Both the position numbers and the translations under genes were made by a program. Below, piece after piece: positions 8,727-19,289 of a DNA stretch of 64,000 nucleotides. The notes under the pieces were generated by a model. That model worked only from the letters and a program-made list of their open reading frames with translations. It had not been told where the DNA came from and made no database searches. Source of the stretch: [Actinomadura] parvosata subsp. kistnae (GTDB taxonomy: Bacteria > Actinomycetota > Actinomycetes > Streptosporangiales > Streptosporangiaceae); NCBI RefSeq assembly GCF_900323885.1, contig NZ_OOHJ01000018.1, positions 3,087,001 to 3,151,000 on the forward strand, written 5' to 3'. Position 1 is the first letter of the stretch. Each line of letters starts with the position of its first letter.

Positions 8727-9146
8727 ATGGCTACCGTCGAGCTGACGTTCAGCGCTCTCCCCGCGCACGTGCGCACCGCACGGCTGGTGGCGACGGCGAT
8801 CGCCCGCCGCACCGGCGTGCAGGAGTCCCTGCTGGACGAGGTCAGGCTCGCCGTGGGTGAGGCGTGCTCCCGGGCAGTCGAAGCACATCGCGCGCACTGT
8901 CCGGGCGAGCCCATCCGCATCGAGCTGCGTGATGACTCCGGACGTTTCGAGGTCACGGTCAGCGACCAAGCCCCCAGTGACGAGATCAAGCAGGAACAAC
9001 CCCTCGATCTGGGCATGCTCTCCGACTCGTTCATGTCGAACTTCGGCATTGCGGTCATCACGGGCTTGGCCGATGACGTTCAGGTCTTCCCCAGCCCTAA
9101 GGGGACGAACATCCGCATGAGCTGGCCGGCGGCCGTCGGCGTCTGA
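8727..9146 (+). CDS. RsbW-like anti-sigma factor / serine kinase (ATP-binding)
   Basis: 139 aa GHKL-fold ATPase of the anti-sigma family. 'LDEVRLAVGEACSRAVEAH' is the N-box region with the ATP-binding helix; 'FEVTVSDQAP' and 'GIAVITGLADDVQV' match the G1/G2 regions. This class binds a sigma factor and phosphorylates its antagonist, here presumably BldG, the immediately upstream gene. In Streptomyces coelicolor the gene after bldG encodes the same kind of anti-sigma factor (ApgA). The usual catalytic asparagine of the N-box is not obvious: the motif reads E-A-C-S-R rather than E-x-x-x-N. Kinase activity is therefore uncertain, while sigma or antagonist binding remains likely. Confidence 0.85.
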   Translation: MATVELTFSALPAHVRTARLVATAIARRTGVQESLLDEVRLAVGEACSRAVEAHRAHCPGEPIRIELRDDSGRFEVTVSDQAPSDEIKQEQPLDLGMLSDSFMSNFGIAVITGLADDVQVFPSPKGTNIRMSWPAAVGV

Positions 9147-10817
9147 CCCTCGCTCGCCTGGGCCAGGCCCTGAGTGGCTTGTCCCTGGAGGCGCGCCTTT
9201 GTGGGGCTGTGTGGCGCGCTCTGGGGGTTCGTGCGTCCCTGCGGGGCGCGCACGGGGTCGCGGGTCTTGTCGGTCGGGGGTGGAGGGCGTGCCTGGATGT
9301 GGCACGTCTCACTTCGGGGTGCGCGTGGTGACGCGGGGTGCGGGCTGATGGCCATGCGCTGGTGCGGGTGCGGGTGTCATGATCCGGGCGAGTGTCGTGA
9401 TCCGGGCCTGGTGTGGGGGCGGCGCGGGGCCATGCGCGGGTGCGGGTGTGGATGCGCGGGTGAATGCCCATGACCAGATGCACGTGGACGGTATGCGTGG
9501 GTCCGGGTGCTGGCGAGGTGTGCACCGGCGGGGAGGTGTGCACCGGCGGGCGCGTGCGGGCCTGGGCTTGCGCGGGCATGGTCGTGCGCGCGGGCATGGT
9601 CGTGCGGGCGGAATCCGTCGCGGGCTGGGTGAGAGCTGCGGGCTGGGCGAGATGCGGGCAGGCAGGCCGGGAGCTGTATGAGGCTCGGGCGGGCGTGTAC
9701 GGGGCTCTTGGTGAGGCGCGAGCTCGTGAGGCGCGCTAAGAGGGCGCTGCGGGTTGCGTGAGACGCGAGCGGGCGCGCTGCGGGCTGCGTGCGGTCTGGG
9801 TTGGTGCGCCGCCAGGGGTGAGGTTCGGGCTTGTCGCCGTGACTCAGGGGCGCGTGGGCGGGCATGTCGGGGCTTTGCGTGCGGACGGGACTGGCGCCAG
9901 GCGGGGTGCGGTGGCAGGCGAGGTACGCGCGGGCAAGACCGGGAAGCCCACCGGGATGAGGCTGTTACGGGCCCGGTGATGCGGTCCGGGTGACGCCGAG
10001 CAGGCCGACGCAGGCAGAGGTGGTGCCGAGCGGCGACGGCCGCGGGGCAGGGCATGGGCTGCGAGGTCGGGGCCAGTGGCAGGCGGTGAGCTTGTGAGGC
10101 GGACTGTGGCGGGTTGGCAGCCTGCGATACGGGGCCGCAGGGGGCGTGGAGTCTGCGGGCGTGGGCTGCGAGGTCGGGGTCAGTGGCAGCGGGACCTGTG
10201 AGGCGGACCATGGCGAGCGGGTAGTTTGCGGAGCGGACCGGTGGTGGGCGAGCAGCCTGCGAGACGGGGCGGTGGTGGGCGAGCCTGCCGGGCTGTAGCG
10301 GGCGGGCAGCCTGCGAGGCGGGGGCCGGTGGGGGGCAGGAGAGTTGCGGGACAGGGCTGGTGGCGGGTGAGGGGCGTACTGGCTGAGGGTCTGTGTGCAA
10401 GGTGCGGTGGTGGGTGAAGGAGCGGGCGGGCAGGGATCGGCGGGGCTGGGGGCTGGGGGTTTGCGGGGGGAGAAGTGGTGAAATCCGGCGGCAGCCCCCA
10501 AACCATGCCAGCTCCAAACCCAATTACGGTCTGACCGTTTCCCTACCTTGCTCAGACCGTAACTCACGGAAATTCTGCTTGTCAGATCACAAACCGGGCC
10601 CCTGTCAGGGGATTACTAGACACTCGCACAATTAGCGACCGTCAGAGCCTTCATATCCGCGGAGTGCCTGCGTAGACTCCCGGCACCGGCCAAGGTGATC
10701 CGGCGGAACGCGGATTCAACCGGAAGCGGCACCCACAACCCGGATGGTGCCGCAACACCCGCCGAGGAAAACTGCAGCACCGCCCGGGCAGGACGACCGG
10801 TCTTGCCGAGGAGAACG
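9147..10817. other. Long gene-free, G-rich repetitive region upstream of hppA
   Basis: About 1.67 kb with no supported gene. From about 9150 to 10480 the plus strand is strongly enriched in G over C and consists of degenerate words (GCGGG, GGTGCGGG, GAGGCGG). Two diverged copies of a roughly 90-100 bp block occur around 10060-10150 and 10160-10270, sharing 'GGGCTGCGAGGTCGGGG', 'CAGTGGCAG' and 'GTGAGGCGGAC'. A long Pro/Arg/His-rich minus-strand frame here is compositional. After 10500 the DNA returns to balanced composition and holds an inverted repeat (10524-10562) and presumably the hppA promoter. Confidence 0.6.
10524..10562. promoter_or_regulatory. 11-bp perfect inverted repeat, operator-like, upstream of hppA
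   Basis: TTACGGTCTGA (10524-10534) and TCAGACCGTAA (10552-10562) are perfect reverse complements separated by 17 bases. The site lies 256 bp before the hppA start in the first balanced-composition DNA after the G-rich tract. It could bind a dimeric repressor or form an RNA hairpin; no T-run follows. Confidence 0.5.
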
Positions 10818-13148
<2,331 letters not shown>

Positions 13149-13161
13149 GTCACGCACACAG

Positions 13162-13196
13162 CGCGCCCGTTCCCCGCTGCAAGGGGGACGGGCGCG
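13162..13196 (+). terminator. hppA terminator hairpin
   Basis: A 14-bp stem (CGCGCCCGTTCCCC paired with GGGGGACGGGCGCG, one G-T pair) with a 7-base loop, starting 14 bases after the hppA stop. A second tight hairpin, GTGCCC-GGAA-GGGCAC, follows at 13204-13219. Confidence 0.75.
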
Positions 13197-13248
13197 TCTC
13201 ATAGTGCCCGGAAGGGCACCCCGCGCCCTCCAATGGGAAACTGGGCAC

Positions 13249-13365
13249 GTGAACGATGACAACCGGCCCAGCGGAGGCAGGACCCTGGGTCTGATCCTCC
13301 TGGCGATGGTGGTGATCCTCGCGGCGATCATCGCGTTGTCCGTCTGGGCTTCGAGGACGGGATGA
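13249..13365 (+). CDS. Small single-pass membrane protein, 38 aa
   Basis: Short frame from GTG 13249 to TGA 13363-13365. The first 11 residues are polar (VNDDNRPSGGR), then one strongly hydrophobic helix 'TLGLILLAMVVILAAIIALSVWA' in two short blocks, ending SRTG. It sits between hppA and the phosphohistidine phosphatase gene, whose GTG comes 4 bases after this stop, so the two may be co-translated. No function is known; its support is the clean hydrophobic helix and the tight spacing. No strong ribosome site was found. Confidence 0.5.
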   Translation: MNDDNRPSGGRTLGLILLAMVVILAAIIALSVWASRTG

Positions 13366-13369
13366 CTCC

Positions 13370-13837
13370 GTGCGTACCTTGATCGTGCTGCGCCACGCGA
13401 AAGCCGCCCAGGTGCCCGGCCTGGCCGACCGCGAGCGGCCTCTGACGGACCGGGGCGAGCGGGACGCCGCGCGGGCGGGCGACGAGATCAGGGCGGCCGG
13501 CCTGGAGCCGGGCGTGGTGCTGTGCTCGCCGGCGGTCAGGACCAGGCGCACCGCCGAGCTCGCCTTCCCCGACGTGGAGATCAGCTACGAGCGCGAGATC
13601 TACGAGGCGTACCCGGAGGACCTGCTGGAGGTGGTCCGCCGCGCCGACCCCGACCTGAGCACGGTGGTGCTGTGCGGCCACAACCCGGGCGTGCACGAGC
13701 TCGCGCTGGGGCTGGCCGGCGGCGACTACGTGTTCAGGCCGGGGGCGTTCGCGGTCATCGGGGTCGAGTCGTCGTGGGAGGAGCTGTGGCCGGGCCAGGG
13801 GCGCCTGCTGACCAGGTGGGATCCTAAAGAGGACTAA
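13370..13837 (+). CDS. SixA-like histidine phosphatase
   Basis: 155 aa, histidine phosphatase superfamily. 'LIVLRHAKAAQ' is the RHG-type motif, in the RHAK form that marks SixA-like proteins. 'DRERPLTDRGERDA', 'CSPAVRTRRTAE' and 'VVLCGHNPGVHELA' supply the second arginine and second catalytic histidine. SixA in E. coli removes phosphate from histidine of a phosphotransfer protein; for actinobacterial homologues the substrate is not established. It follows the 38-aa membrane protein by 4 bases and converges on serB, with stop codons overlapping by about 4 bases (13834-13837), so there is no room for a terminator between them. Confidence 0.88.
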   Translation: MRTLIVLRHAKAAQVPGLADRERPLTDRGERDAARAGDEIRAAGLEPGVVLCSPAVRTRRTAELAFPDVEISYEREIYEAYPEDLLEVVRRADPDLSTVVLCGHNPGVHELALGLAGGDYVFRPGAFAVIGVESSWEELWPGQGRLLTRWDPKED

Positions 13838-15054
13838 AGAGCCGTGAGGACGCCGTCCTCGGCGTCGGCGGCCTCCACCTCGTCCCGTGAGATGCCCAGC
13901 AGGTAGAGGATCGAGTCGAGGTAGGGCGTGTTGACCGCGGTGTCGGCGGCCTGCCGCACCACGGGCTTGGCGTTGAAGGCGATGCCGAGCCCGGCGGCGG
14001 CGATCATGTCGAGGTCGTTGGCGCCGTCGCCGATGGCGACCGTCTGGGAGATCGGCAGGTTGGCCTCGCGCGCGAAGCGCTCCAGCGCGCGGGCCTTGCC
14101 GGGGCGGTCGACGATCTCGCCGACGACGCGGCCGGTGAGGTGGCCGTCGACGACTTCGAGGACGTTCGCGGCGGAGTAGTCGATGCCGAGCTCCTCGACC
14201 AGGCCGTCGGTGATCTGCGTGAAGCCGCCGCTGACGATGGCGAAGCGGTAGTCGAGCCGCTTGAGCGTGCGCACCAGCGTACGGGCGCCCGGAGTGAGCA
14301 CGACCTCCTTGCGCACCTGCTCGAACACCTCGGCGGGCAGCCCTTCGAGCAGCGCGACCCGGCGGCGCAGCGATTCGGCGAAGTCGAGCTCGCCGCGCAT
14401 GGCCTCCTCGGTGACCCTGGCGACCTCTTCGAGGCAGCCGGCGTGGGCCGCGAGCAGCTCGATGACCTCGCCCTGGATGAGGGTCGAGTCGACGTCCATG
14501 ACGATGAGGCGCTTGGCGCGGCGGGACAGGCCGGTGCGCTGCACGGCGACGTCGACCTCTTGGGCGGCGGCCTCGGCGGCCAGCTCGACGCGCAGCGCGT
14601 CGGGGTCGGCGCCGGAGACGGACAGCTCGATGCAGGTGACGGGCCACTGGGCGAGGCGTTCGATGCGGTCGATGTTGGCGCCGGCGGCGGCGATGCGGCC
14701 GGCGATGCCCGCGATGGCGGCGGGCTGCAGGGTGGCGCCGAGCACGCTGACGGACAGGCGGCCGCGGCGGCGCTGCTCCTTGGCCTGCGATCCGGTGGAG
14801 AGCTCCACCTCCATGCCGAGGTCTTCGGCCACGCGCTCGACGGCGGTCCACATGGCGCCGAGGGTGGTGCCGGTGCCGGTCGAGGGGCCTCCGGCGTACG
14901 CGACGAGGACGCCGAGGGTGAGCCGGCCTCGGATGACGACCTGCTCGATGTCGGCGACCGTCACGGGGAAGTGCGACAGGACGGAGAAAAGCCGCGAAGT
15001 GACGCCCGGGCGGTCAGGGCCGGTCAGTGTGATCAGGAGGGTGCGCTGGTCCAC
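13834..15054 (-). CDS. serB: Phosphoserine phosphatase with N-terminal ACT domains
   Basis: 406 aa, the size and layout of mycobacterial SerB2 (two regulatory ACT-like domains then a HAD phosphatase). The N-terminus 'LLITLTGPDRPGVTSRLFSVLS' begins ACT domain 1; a second lies at about residues 95-170. The HAD domain contains 'VMDVDSTLIQGEVIELLA' (catalytic DxDST), 'LKRLDYRFAIVSGGFTQI' (motif II Ser), and 'IGDGANDLDMIAAAGLGIAFNAKP' (motif III/IV). The enzyme makes L-serine from phosphoserine in the last step of serine synthesis, and ACT domains in this family usually mediate serine feedback. It is transcribed leftward and overlaps the end of the sixA-like gene. Confidence 0.95.
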   Translation of the reverse strand: MDQRTLLITLTGPDRPGVTSRLFSVLSHFPVTVADIEQVVIRGRLTLGVLVAYAGGPSTGTGTTLGAMWTAVERVAEDLGMEVELSTGSQAKEQRRRGRLSVSVLGATLQPAAIAGIAGRIAAAGANIDRIERLAQWPVTCIELSVSGADPDALRVELAAEAAAQEVDVAVQRTGLSRRAKRLIVMDVDSTLIQGEVIELLAAHAGCLEEVARVTEEAMRGELDFAESLRRRVALLEGLPAEVFEQVRKEVVLTPGARTLVRTLKRLDYRFAIVSGGFTQITDGLVEELGIDYSAANVLEVVDGHLTGRVVGEIVDRPGKARALERFAREANLPISQTVAIGDGANDLDMIAAAGLGIAFNAKPVVRQAADTAVNTPYLDSILYLLGISRDEVEAADAEDGVLTAL

Positions 15055-15132
15055 ATCCAGCCACGGTACTGCGCCCGGTCCGATGCTCGCGAAGCAGGTC
15101 CGCCTTCGGACGCGGGCGCAGCGGGTGAGAGG

Positions 15133-15663
15133 CTATCGAACGATCTTGGTCTTGACCGTCTTGCCGAACGCGTACTCGGGGATGCCGAGGCGGTCCAGCT
15201 CCTCCTTGCTCATGTTCTCCATGCCCTGGTCAACGTTGTAGGAGACGACGCCGAGGGTCGCCTTCTGGGTGCCGGTGGCCTTCTTCGTGAGCCTGGTCTC
15301 GAAGAGCATGGAGACGGCGTCGCCCTTCTCCAGCACCGCGGGGATGTAGCAGTAGAGCGCCCGGCCGTCGAGCTCGCACTCCGTGCCCTTGACGCTGGAG
15401 CGGTAGTAGACCTTGCGCAGGTCCACGCCCTTGGGGAACTCGCCGCCGATGAAGTAGTAGTCGGCGTAGTGCGGGCCCTTGTTGACCGCGGTGACCAGGT
15501 AGTTGATCTTCCCGCCGGGCTTGACCGTCTTGGGCGCCTTCACGCTCACGGAGAAGCTGGAGTACGGGTCCGCGGCCGTGGTGGCCGAGGCCGGCACGGC
15601 GGGGATGAGCAGGGCGCCCGCGGCAATTGCCAGCGCGGCGCCCTTGAGAAGAGAGTTTCGCAT
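15133..15663 (-). CDS. Secreted protein of unknown function (paralogue A)
   Basis: 176 aa. The ATG is preceded by GGAGA at 6 bases. A signal peptide covers about residues 1-27 (KGAALAIAAGALLIPAVPASA). The mature part begins with a DUF11/CARD-like beta segment ('SVSVKAPKTVKPGGKINYLVTAVNKGPHYADYYFIGG'), has two cysteines probably forming a disulfide (ECELDGRALYC), and ends with 'DQGMENMSKEELDRLG' and 'KTVKTKIV'. The 219-aa protein at 19290-19949 shares all these blocks in order, so the two are paralogues. No known enzyme motif is seen. The role is unknown; an extracellular or cell-wall-associated beta-sandwich is the most that can be said. Confidence 0.8.
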   Translation of the reverse strand: MRNSLLKGAALAIAAGALLIPAVPASATTAADPYSSFSVSVKAPKTVKPGGKINYLVTAVNKGPHYADYYFIGGEFPKGVDLRKVYYRSSVKGTECELDGRALYCYIPAVLEKGDAVSMLFETRLTKKATGTQKATLGVVSYNVDQGMENMSKEELDRLGIPEYAFGKTVKTKIVR

Positions 15664-15762
15664 TCACGTCTCCGTTACGAAGGGACACGGGGACGTCACA
15701 GCACCAAGCCCCCGTAAATGTCCGCTTTTCCTATCACAAACTTAAAATCTCCGTAAAGTCTA

Positions 15763-16770
15763 TTACTTGAGAATCAAGTGTGTGTCGCCGAACTCGTGCC
15801 ACAGATATCCCTTTCGCAACGCTTCCTCGTACGCGCGGGCCAGCGCCGCCTCCCCAGCGATCGCCGTCAGCATGAGCAGGTGGCTGGAGCGCGGCTCGTG
15901 CAGGCCCGTGATCAGGCCCGTGACCGCCCGCACCCCGCTCTCCGGCGTGACCACGTGCTCGGTCCAGCCCGCCGCCGCGGTGACCCGCCCGTCCGCGCCC
16001 GCCGCCGTCTCCAGGGCCCGCACGACCGTGGTGCCCGCCGCCACCACGCGCCCGCCGTTCTCCCTGGTCAGGTTCACCAGCCGCGCGGTGGACGCGGGCA
16101 CCTCGTACCGCTCGGCGTAGGGCGGCTCGTCCTTCTCCGTCGAGGCCACCCCCGTGTGCAGCGTGATCGGCGCGATCCCGACCCCGCGCGCCACCAGCGC
16201 CGTCACCAGCTCGACGGTGAACGGCCGCGCCGCGCTCGGCATCTCCGCGCTCCCCGGCACGGTCGCGAACACGGTCTGGTACGCCTCGATCGGCCAGTCC
16301 CGCTCCACGTACGAGTAGCGGATCGGCACCCCGTGCACCCGCAGGTACGCCTCCACGTCCCGGTCGAGCACCGCCCGCCACAGCCGCGGCGTCTCCCGCC
16401 CGACCAGCCGCAACGTCGCCCGCCCCGGCATCGGCAGCCACTCGCCCGGCTCGCCGCCGCCGTACGGCTCGGACCCGTTCGCGGTACGGCGGCGCAGCTC
16501 CACCAGCCACGTCCCGTCCGGCCTGACGGTCGAGAAGTGCACGGCCAGCCGGTCCAGCCGGACGGCGGCGGGCAGGGTCGCCGAGTTGTTCACCACGATC
16601 AGGTCGCCCGGCTCCAGCAGCTCGGGCAGGTCGCTGAAGTGGTGGTGGGACGGCTCCGCCGCGCCGCGCGAGAGCATGAGGCGCACCCCGTCCCTGCGCA
16701 TGCCCTTCGCCTCGGGCGGCTCGGCCGCCGACAGGCCGGGCGGCAGCGAGAAGTCCAGCGCGGCGGTCAT
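15763..16770 (-). CDS. QueA-like S-adenosylmethionine:tRNA ribosyltransferase-isomerase
   Basis: 335 aa, matching the QueA family along its length: 'LEPGDLIVVNNSATLPA', 'RATLRLVGRE', 'PIRYSYVERDWPIEAYQTVFA', 'SAEMPSAARPFT', 'GVGIAPITLHTGV' and 'LHEPRSSHLLMLTAI'. QueA transfers ribose from SAM to preQ1-tRNA in queuosine synthesis. The protein resembles the shorter actinobacterial QueA-like group, many of which lie away from other queuosine genes, as here, so the modified substrate is not certain. Its ATG overlaps the TGA of the upstream SDR gene (ATGA), indicating co-translation. It ends about 100 bp from the divergently facing promoter of the secreted paralogue. Confidence 0.88.
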   Translation of the reverse strand: MTAALDFSLPPGLSAAEPPEAKGMRRDGVRLMLSRGAAEPSHHHFSDLPELLEPGDLIVVNNSATLPAAVRLDRLAVHFSTVRPDGTWLVELRRRTANGSEPYGGGEPGEWLPMPGRATLRLVGRETPRLWRAVLDRDVEAYLRVHGVPIRYSYVERDWPIEAYQTVFATVPGSAEMPSAARPFTVELVTALVARGVGIAPITLHTGVASTEKDEPPYAERYEVPASTARLVNLTRENGGRVVAAGTTVVRALETAAGADGRVTAAAGWTEHVVTPESGVRAVTGLITGLHEPRSSHLLMLTAIAGEAALARAYEEALRKGYLWHEFGDTHLILK

Positions 16771-17423
16771 TGCAGGCTCACTTTCCCGCTCGCCGGGCGG
16801 GAGGCGATCAGGTCGTGCAGCGCCGCCGCCACCTTGGCGGGGTCACTCGCCGCGGCGGCCTCCTCGGCGCCCACGGCGTCGGCGAGCATGCGGGTGTTCA
16901 TCTCGCCCGGGTCCACCCACCAGACGCGCAGGTCGGGCTCCTCGGCCGACAGCACGTTGGAGAGTTGTTCGAGCGCCGCCTTCGAGGCGCCGTAGCCGCC
17001 CCAGCCCTCGTACGCGCCGGTCGCGGCGTCGGAGGTGATGTTCACGATCCCGCCCCGGGAGGCGCGCAGCGCGGGCAGCGTGGCCTGGACGAGGGCCAGC
17101 GGAGCCGTCACGTTCGTCTCCAGCAGCGCCCTGAACGCGTCCAGCGGATAGATCGACAGCGGCGGCAGCGGCGTCACACCCAGGTCGCTGGCGTTGTTGA
17201 CCAGCAGGTCCAGCTCGGGCGCCGCCTCCGCCAGCCGCCGCACGTGCGCGGGGTCCGTCACGTCCCCGGGGATCGCGGTCGCGCCCAGCTCGGCGGCGAC
17301 CCGCTCCAGGTCGCCCGAGCCGCGCGCGGTGAGGACGAGGCTCCATCCCGCGCCGGCCAGCGACCTGGCCAGGGCGAGCCCGAGTCCACGGGAGGCGCCG
17401 GTGATGATCGCGGTGTTCGTCAT
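16767..17423 (-). CDS. SDR family NAD(P)-dependent oxidoreductase
   Basis: 218 aa from ATG 17423, where the product begins 'MTNTAIITGASRGLGLALARSLAGAG', the Rossmann TGxxxGxG motif; 22 upstream codons are not family-like. 'DLLVNNASDLG' is the NNAG equivalent, and the serine and catalytic 'YEGWGGYGASKAALEQLS' give the Ser-Tyr-Lys set (Y-x-x-x-K). A typical classical SDR in size. The substrate cannot be inferred. It is translationally coupled to the QueA-like gene downstream and divergent from the histidine kinase gene, with 124 bp between starts. Confidence 0.9.
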   Translation of the reverse strand: MTNTAIITGASRGLGLALARSLAGAGWSLVLTARGSGDLERVAAELGATAIPGDVTDPAHVRRLAEAAPELDLLVNNASDLGVTPLPPLSIYPLDAFRALLETNVTAPLALVQATLPALRASRGGIVNITSDAATGAYEGWGGYGASKAALEQLSNVLSAEEPDLRVWWVDPGEMNTRMLADAVGAEEAAAASDPAKVAAALHDLIASRPASGKVSLQ

Positions 17424-17500
17424 GTATCCGACGGTAGGAACGCGGCGCGTTCCGGACATCGGGCGCAGGGCCGGTGCGGGCCTCGGCACTTCGTCCTAGG

Positions 17501-17557
17501 ACCATAGAGGGGGGCCGTGACCTCCCACGAACCATAGAGTGGGGGCCGTGACCTCCG
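17501..17557 (+). repeat. Duplicated translation-start region of the histidine kinase gene
   Basis: Two ~26-base copies (from 17501 and from 17531), differing by a one-base indel, each contain 'ACCATAGAG', a G-run, then 'CCGTGACCTCC'. The second GTG (17548) starts the kinase. The first (17517) opens a 6-codon frame that stops at a TAG inside the second copy. Confidence 0.85.
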
Positions 17558-18663
17558 ACCGAGACGAGATCCTTCAGGCGGTGAGCTCCGCGGTGCTCGC
17601 GGTCACCCGCCACCTGTCGGTCCGCGAGGTGCTGCAGGTCATCGTACGCTCCGCGCAACGCCTCCTCGACGCCCGCTACGCCGCGCTCGGCGTGCCCGAC
17701 GACGACGGCTCGTTCGCCGAGTTCGTCGCCGAGGGGCTGACCGACAAGCAGTGGGACGCGATCGGGCCCCTGCCCAGGCAGCACGGCATGCTCGGCGCGA
17801 TGCTCCGCGACGGCACCCCCGTGCGGCTGCCCGACCTGCGCAAGGACGAGCGGTTCGAGTGGTGGCCGAAGGCGCACCCCGTGATGAAGGACTTCCTCGG
17901 GGTGCCGATCCGCGACGGCGAGCAGGTGCTCGGCATCATCTTCCTGGCCAACAAACGCACCGGCCGCGGCTTCACCCAGGAAGACCAGGAGCTGCTCACG
18001 CTGTTCGCCGCGCACGCCGCGATCGCGCTCATCAACGCCCGGCTGTACGAGCGCGGGCGCGAGCTGGCCATGCTGGAGGAGCGCAACCGCGTGGCCAGGG
18101 AGCTGCACGACGCCGTCACCCAGAAGCTGTTCTCCCTGCGCCTGTCCGCGCAGGCGGCCGGCGCCATGCTGGACAAGGCTCCCGACAAGGCCGCCGCCGA
18201 GCTCGAACGCGTCCAGCGGCTGGCCGGCGAGGCCCTGGCCGAGCTGCGGGCGGTGATCGTCGAGCTGCGCCCCGCCGAGCTCGACCGGCACGGGCTGTCC
18301 GAGACGCTGCGCAAGCACGTGCGGCTGCTCGACCGGCTGCACCCCGTCGCGGTCACGTTCGAGTGCGGCGAGCTGCCGCCGCTCGACTCCGCCGTCGAGG
18401 TGGCGGTGCTGCGGGTCGCGCAGGAGGCGCTGCACAACGCGGTACGGCACTCGGGGGCGGCCACGGTGTCCGTGCGGCTGGCCTACGCCGACGGCCGGCT
18501 GGAGCTGGTGGTGCGCGACGACGGCAGCGGGTTCGAGCAGGCGGAGTCGCGCGGGCTCGGCCTCGTGTCCATGCGTGACAGGGCCGAGGCGATCGGGGGC
18601 GAGCTGCGGGTGGACTCCGTGCCCGGCGCGGGCACCACCGTACGCATGGAGGTGAGCCGATGA
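17548..18663 (+). CDS. GAF-domain sensor histidine kinase (NarL/DevS-like class)
   Basis: 371 aa, soluble. GAF domain about residues 20-170 ('ALGVPDDDGSFAEFVAEGL', 'FLGVPIRDGEQVLGIIFLANK'), then dimerisation/phosphoacceptor HisKA_3 ('MLEERNRVARELHDAVTQKLFS', H-box His) and a HATPase domain ('VAQEALHNAVRHSGA' N-box, 'RDDGSGF', 'GLGLVSMRDRAEAIGG' G-boxes). The order and the 'NARLYERGRELAMLEERNRVA' linker resemble the DevS/DosT class of actinobacterial kinases, but with one GAF domain. No haem ligand can be assigned. Start GTG 17548 is preceded by a G-run; GTG 17539 is an in-frame alternative. It overlaps the response regulator gene by ATGA. Confidence 0.92.
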   Translation: MTSDRDEILQAVSSAVLAVTRHLSVREVLQVIVRSAQRLLDARYAALGVPDDDGSFAEFVAEGLTDKQWDAIGPLPRQHGMLGAMLRDGTPVRLPDLRKDERFEWWPKAHPVMKDFLGVPIRDGEQVLGIIFLANKRTGRGFTQEDQELLTLFAAHAAIALINARLYERGRELAMLEERNRVARELHDAVTQKLFSLRLSAQAAGAMLDKAPDKAAAELERVQRLAGEALAELRAVIVELRPAELDRHGLSETLRKHVRLLDRLHPVAVTFECGELPPLDSAVEVAVLRVAQEALHNAVRHSGAATVSVRLAYADGRLELVVRDDGSGFEQAESRGLGLVSMRDRAEAIGGELRVDSVPGAGTTVRMEVSR

Positions 18664-19280
18664 TCAGGGTGCTGATCGCCGACGACCATCCGGTGGTCCG
18701 GCAGGGGCTGCGTACCTTCCTCGACCTCCACGACGACATCACCGTCGTCGGCGAGGCGGGCGACGGGGCGCAGGCCGTCGAGCTGGTCGCGGAGCTGGCG
18801 CCCGACGTGCTGCTGCTCGACCTGAAGATGCCCGTCCTCGACGGGCTCGGCGCGCTGGAGCGCCTGTCGGGCGGCCCGACCAGGGTCGTGGTGCTGACCT
18901 CGGTGAGCGACCCGGCCGACGTGGGCCCCGCCATGCGGGCCGGGGCCGCCGGGTTCCTCTACAAGGACGTCGATCCGCCCGCGCTCGTCCAGGCCGTCCG
19001 CGCCGTGCACGGCGGGCAGGTGCTGCTGGCGCCCGAGGCGGCGGAGGCGATGCTGGCCACCGCCGCCGACGTGGCCGCACCCGCGCCCGTCCCGCTGACC
19101 GAGCGCGAGCGCGAGGTGCTGGCGCTGATCGCGGCCGGCCGCTCCAACAGGGAGATCGCGCGGAGCCTGGCCGTCGCGGAGAAGACGGTCAAGACGCACG
19201 TCTCCAACGTGCTGATGAAGCTGGGCGTCCAAGACCGCACCCAGGCCGCCCTGTACGCGGTACGGCACGGCCTGGCCTGA
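18660..19280 (+). CDS. NarL/FixJ-family response regulator
   Basis: 206 aa: receiver domain with 'IADDHPVVRQGL' (acidic pocket DD), phosphoacceptor Asp in 'VLLLDLKMPVLDGL', conserved 'VVLTS' and 'KD' lysine (FLYKD). After a short Ala/Pro linker comes a LuxR-type helix-turn-helix ('LTEREREVLALIAAGRSNREIARSLAVAEKTVKTHVSNVLMKLGV'). Its ATG overlaps the kinase stop codon, so kinase and regulator are a cognate pair. Target genes are unknown; the flanking secreted-protein gene, which converges on its 3' end with a 9-base gap, is not obviously downstream of it. Confidence 0.95.
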   Translation: MIRVLIADDHPVVRQGLRTFLDLHDDITVVGEAGDGAQAVELVAELAPDVLLLDLKMPVLDGLGALERLSGGPTRVVVLTSVSDPADVGPAMRAGAAGFLYKDVDPPALVQAVRAVHGGQVLLAPEAAEAMLATAADVAAPAPVPLTEREREVLALIAAGRSNREIARSLAVAEKTVKTHVSNVLMKLGVQDRTQAALYAVRHGLA

Positions 19281-19289
19281 CCCGTCGTC

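Noticed and set aside
9309..10523. 404-codon Pro/Arg/His-rich frame on the minus strand
   Set aside because: Product is low-complexity and overlaps other open frames on both strands; no ribosome site or family motif. It is explained by G-rich composition.
14140..15717. 525-codon frame antisense to serB and the secreted protein
   Set aside because: Covers two real genes on the other strand and has Gly/Ala/Asp-rich shadow composition.
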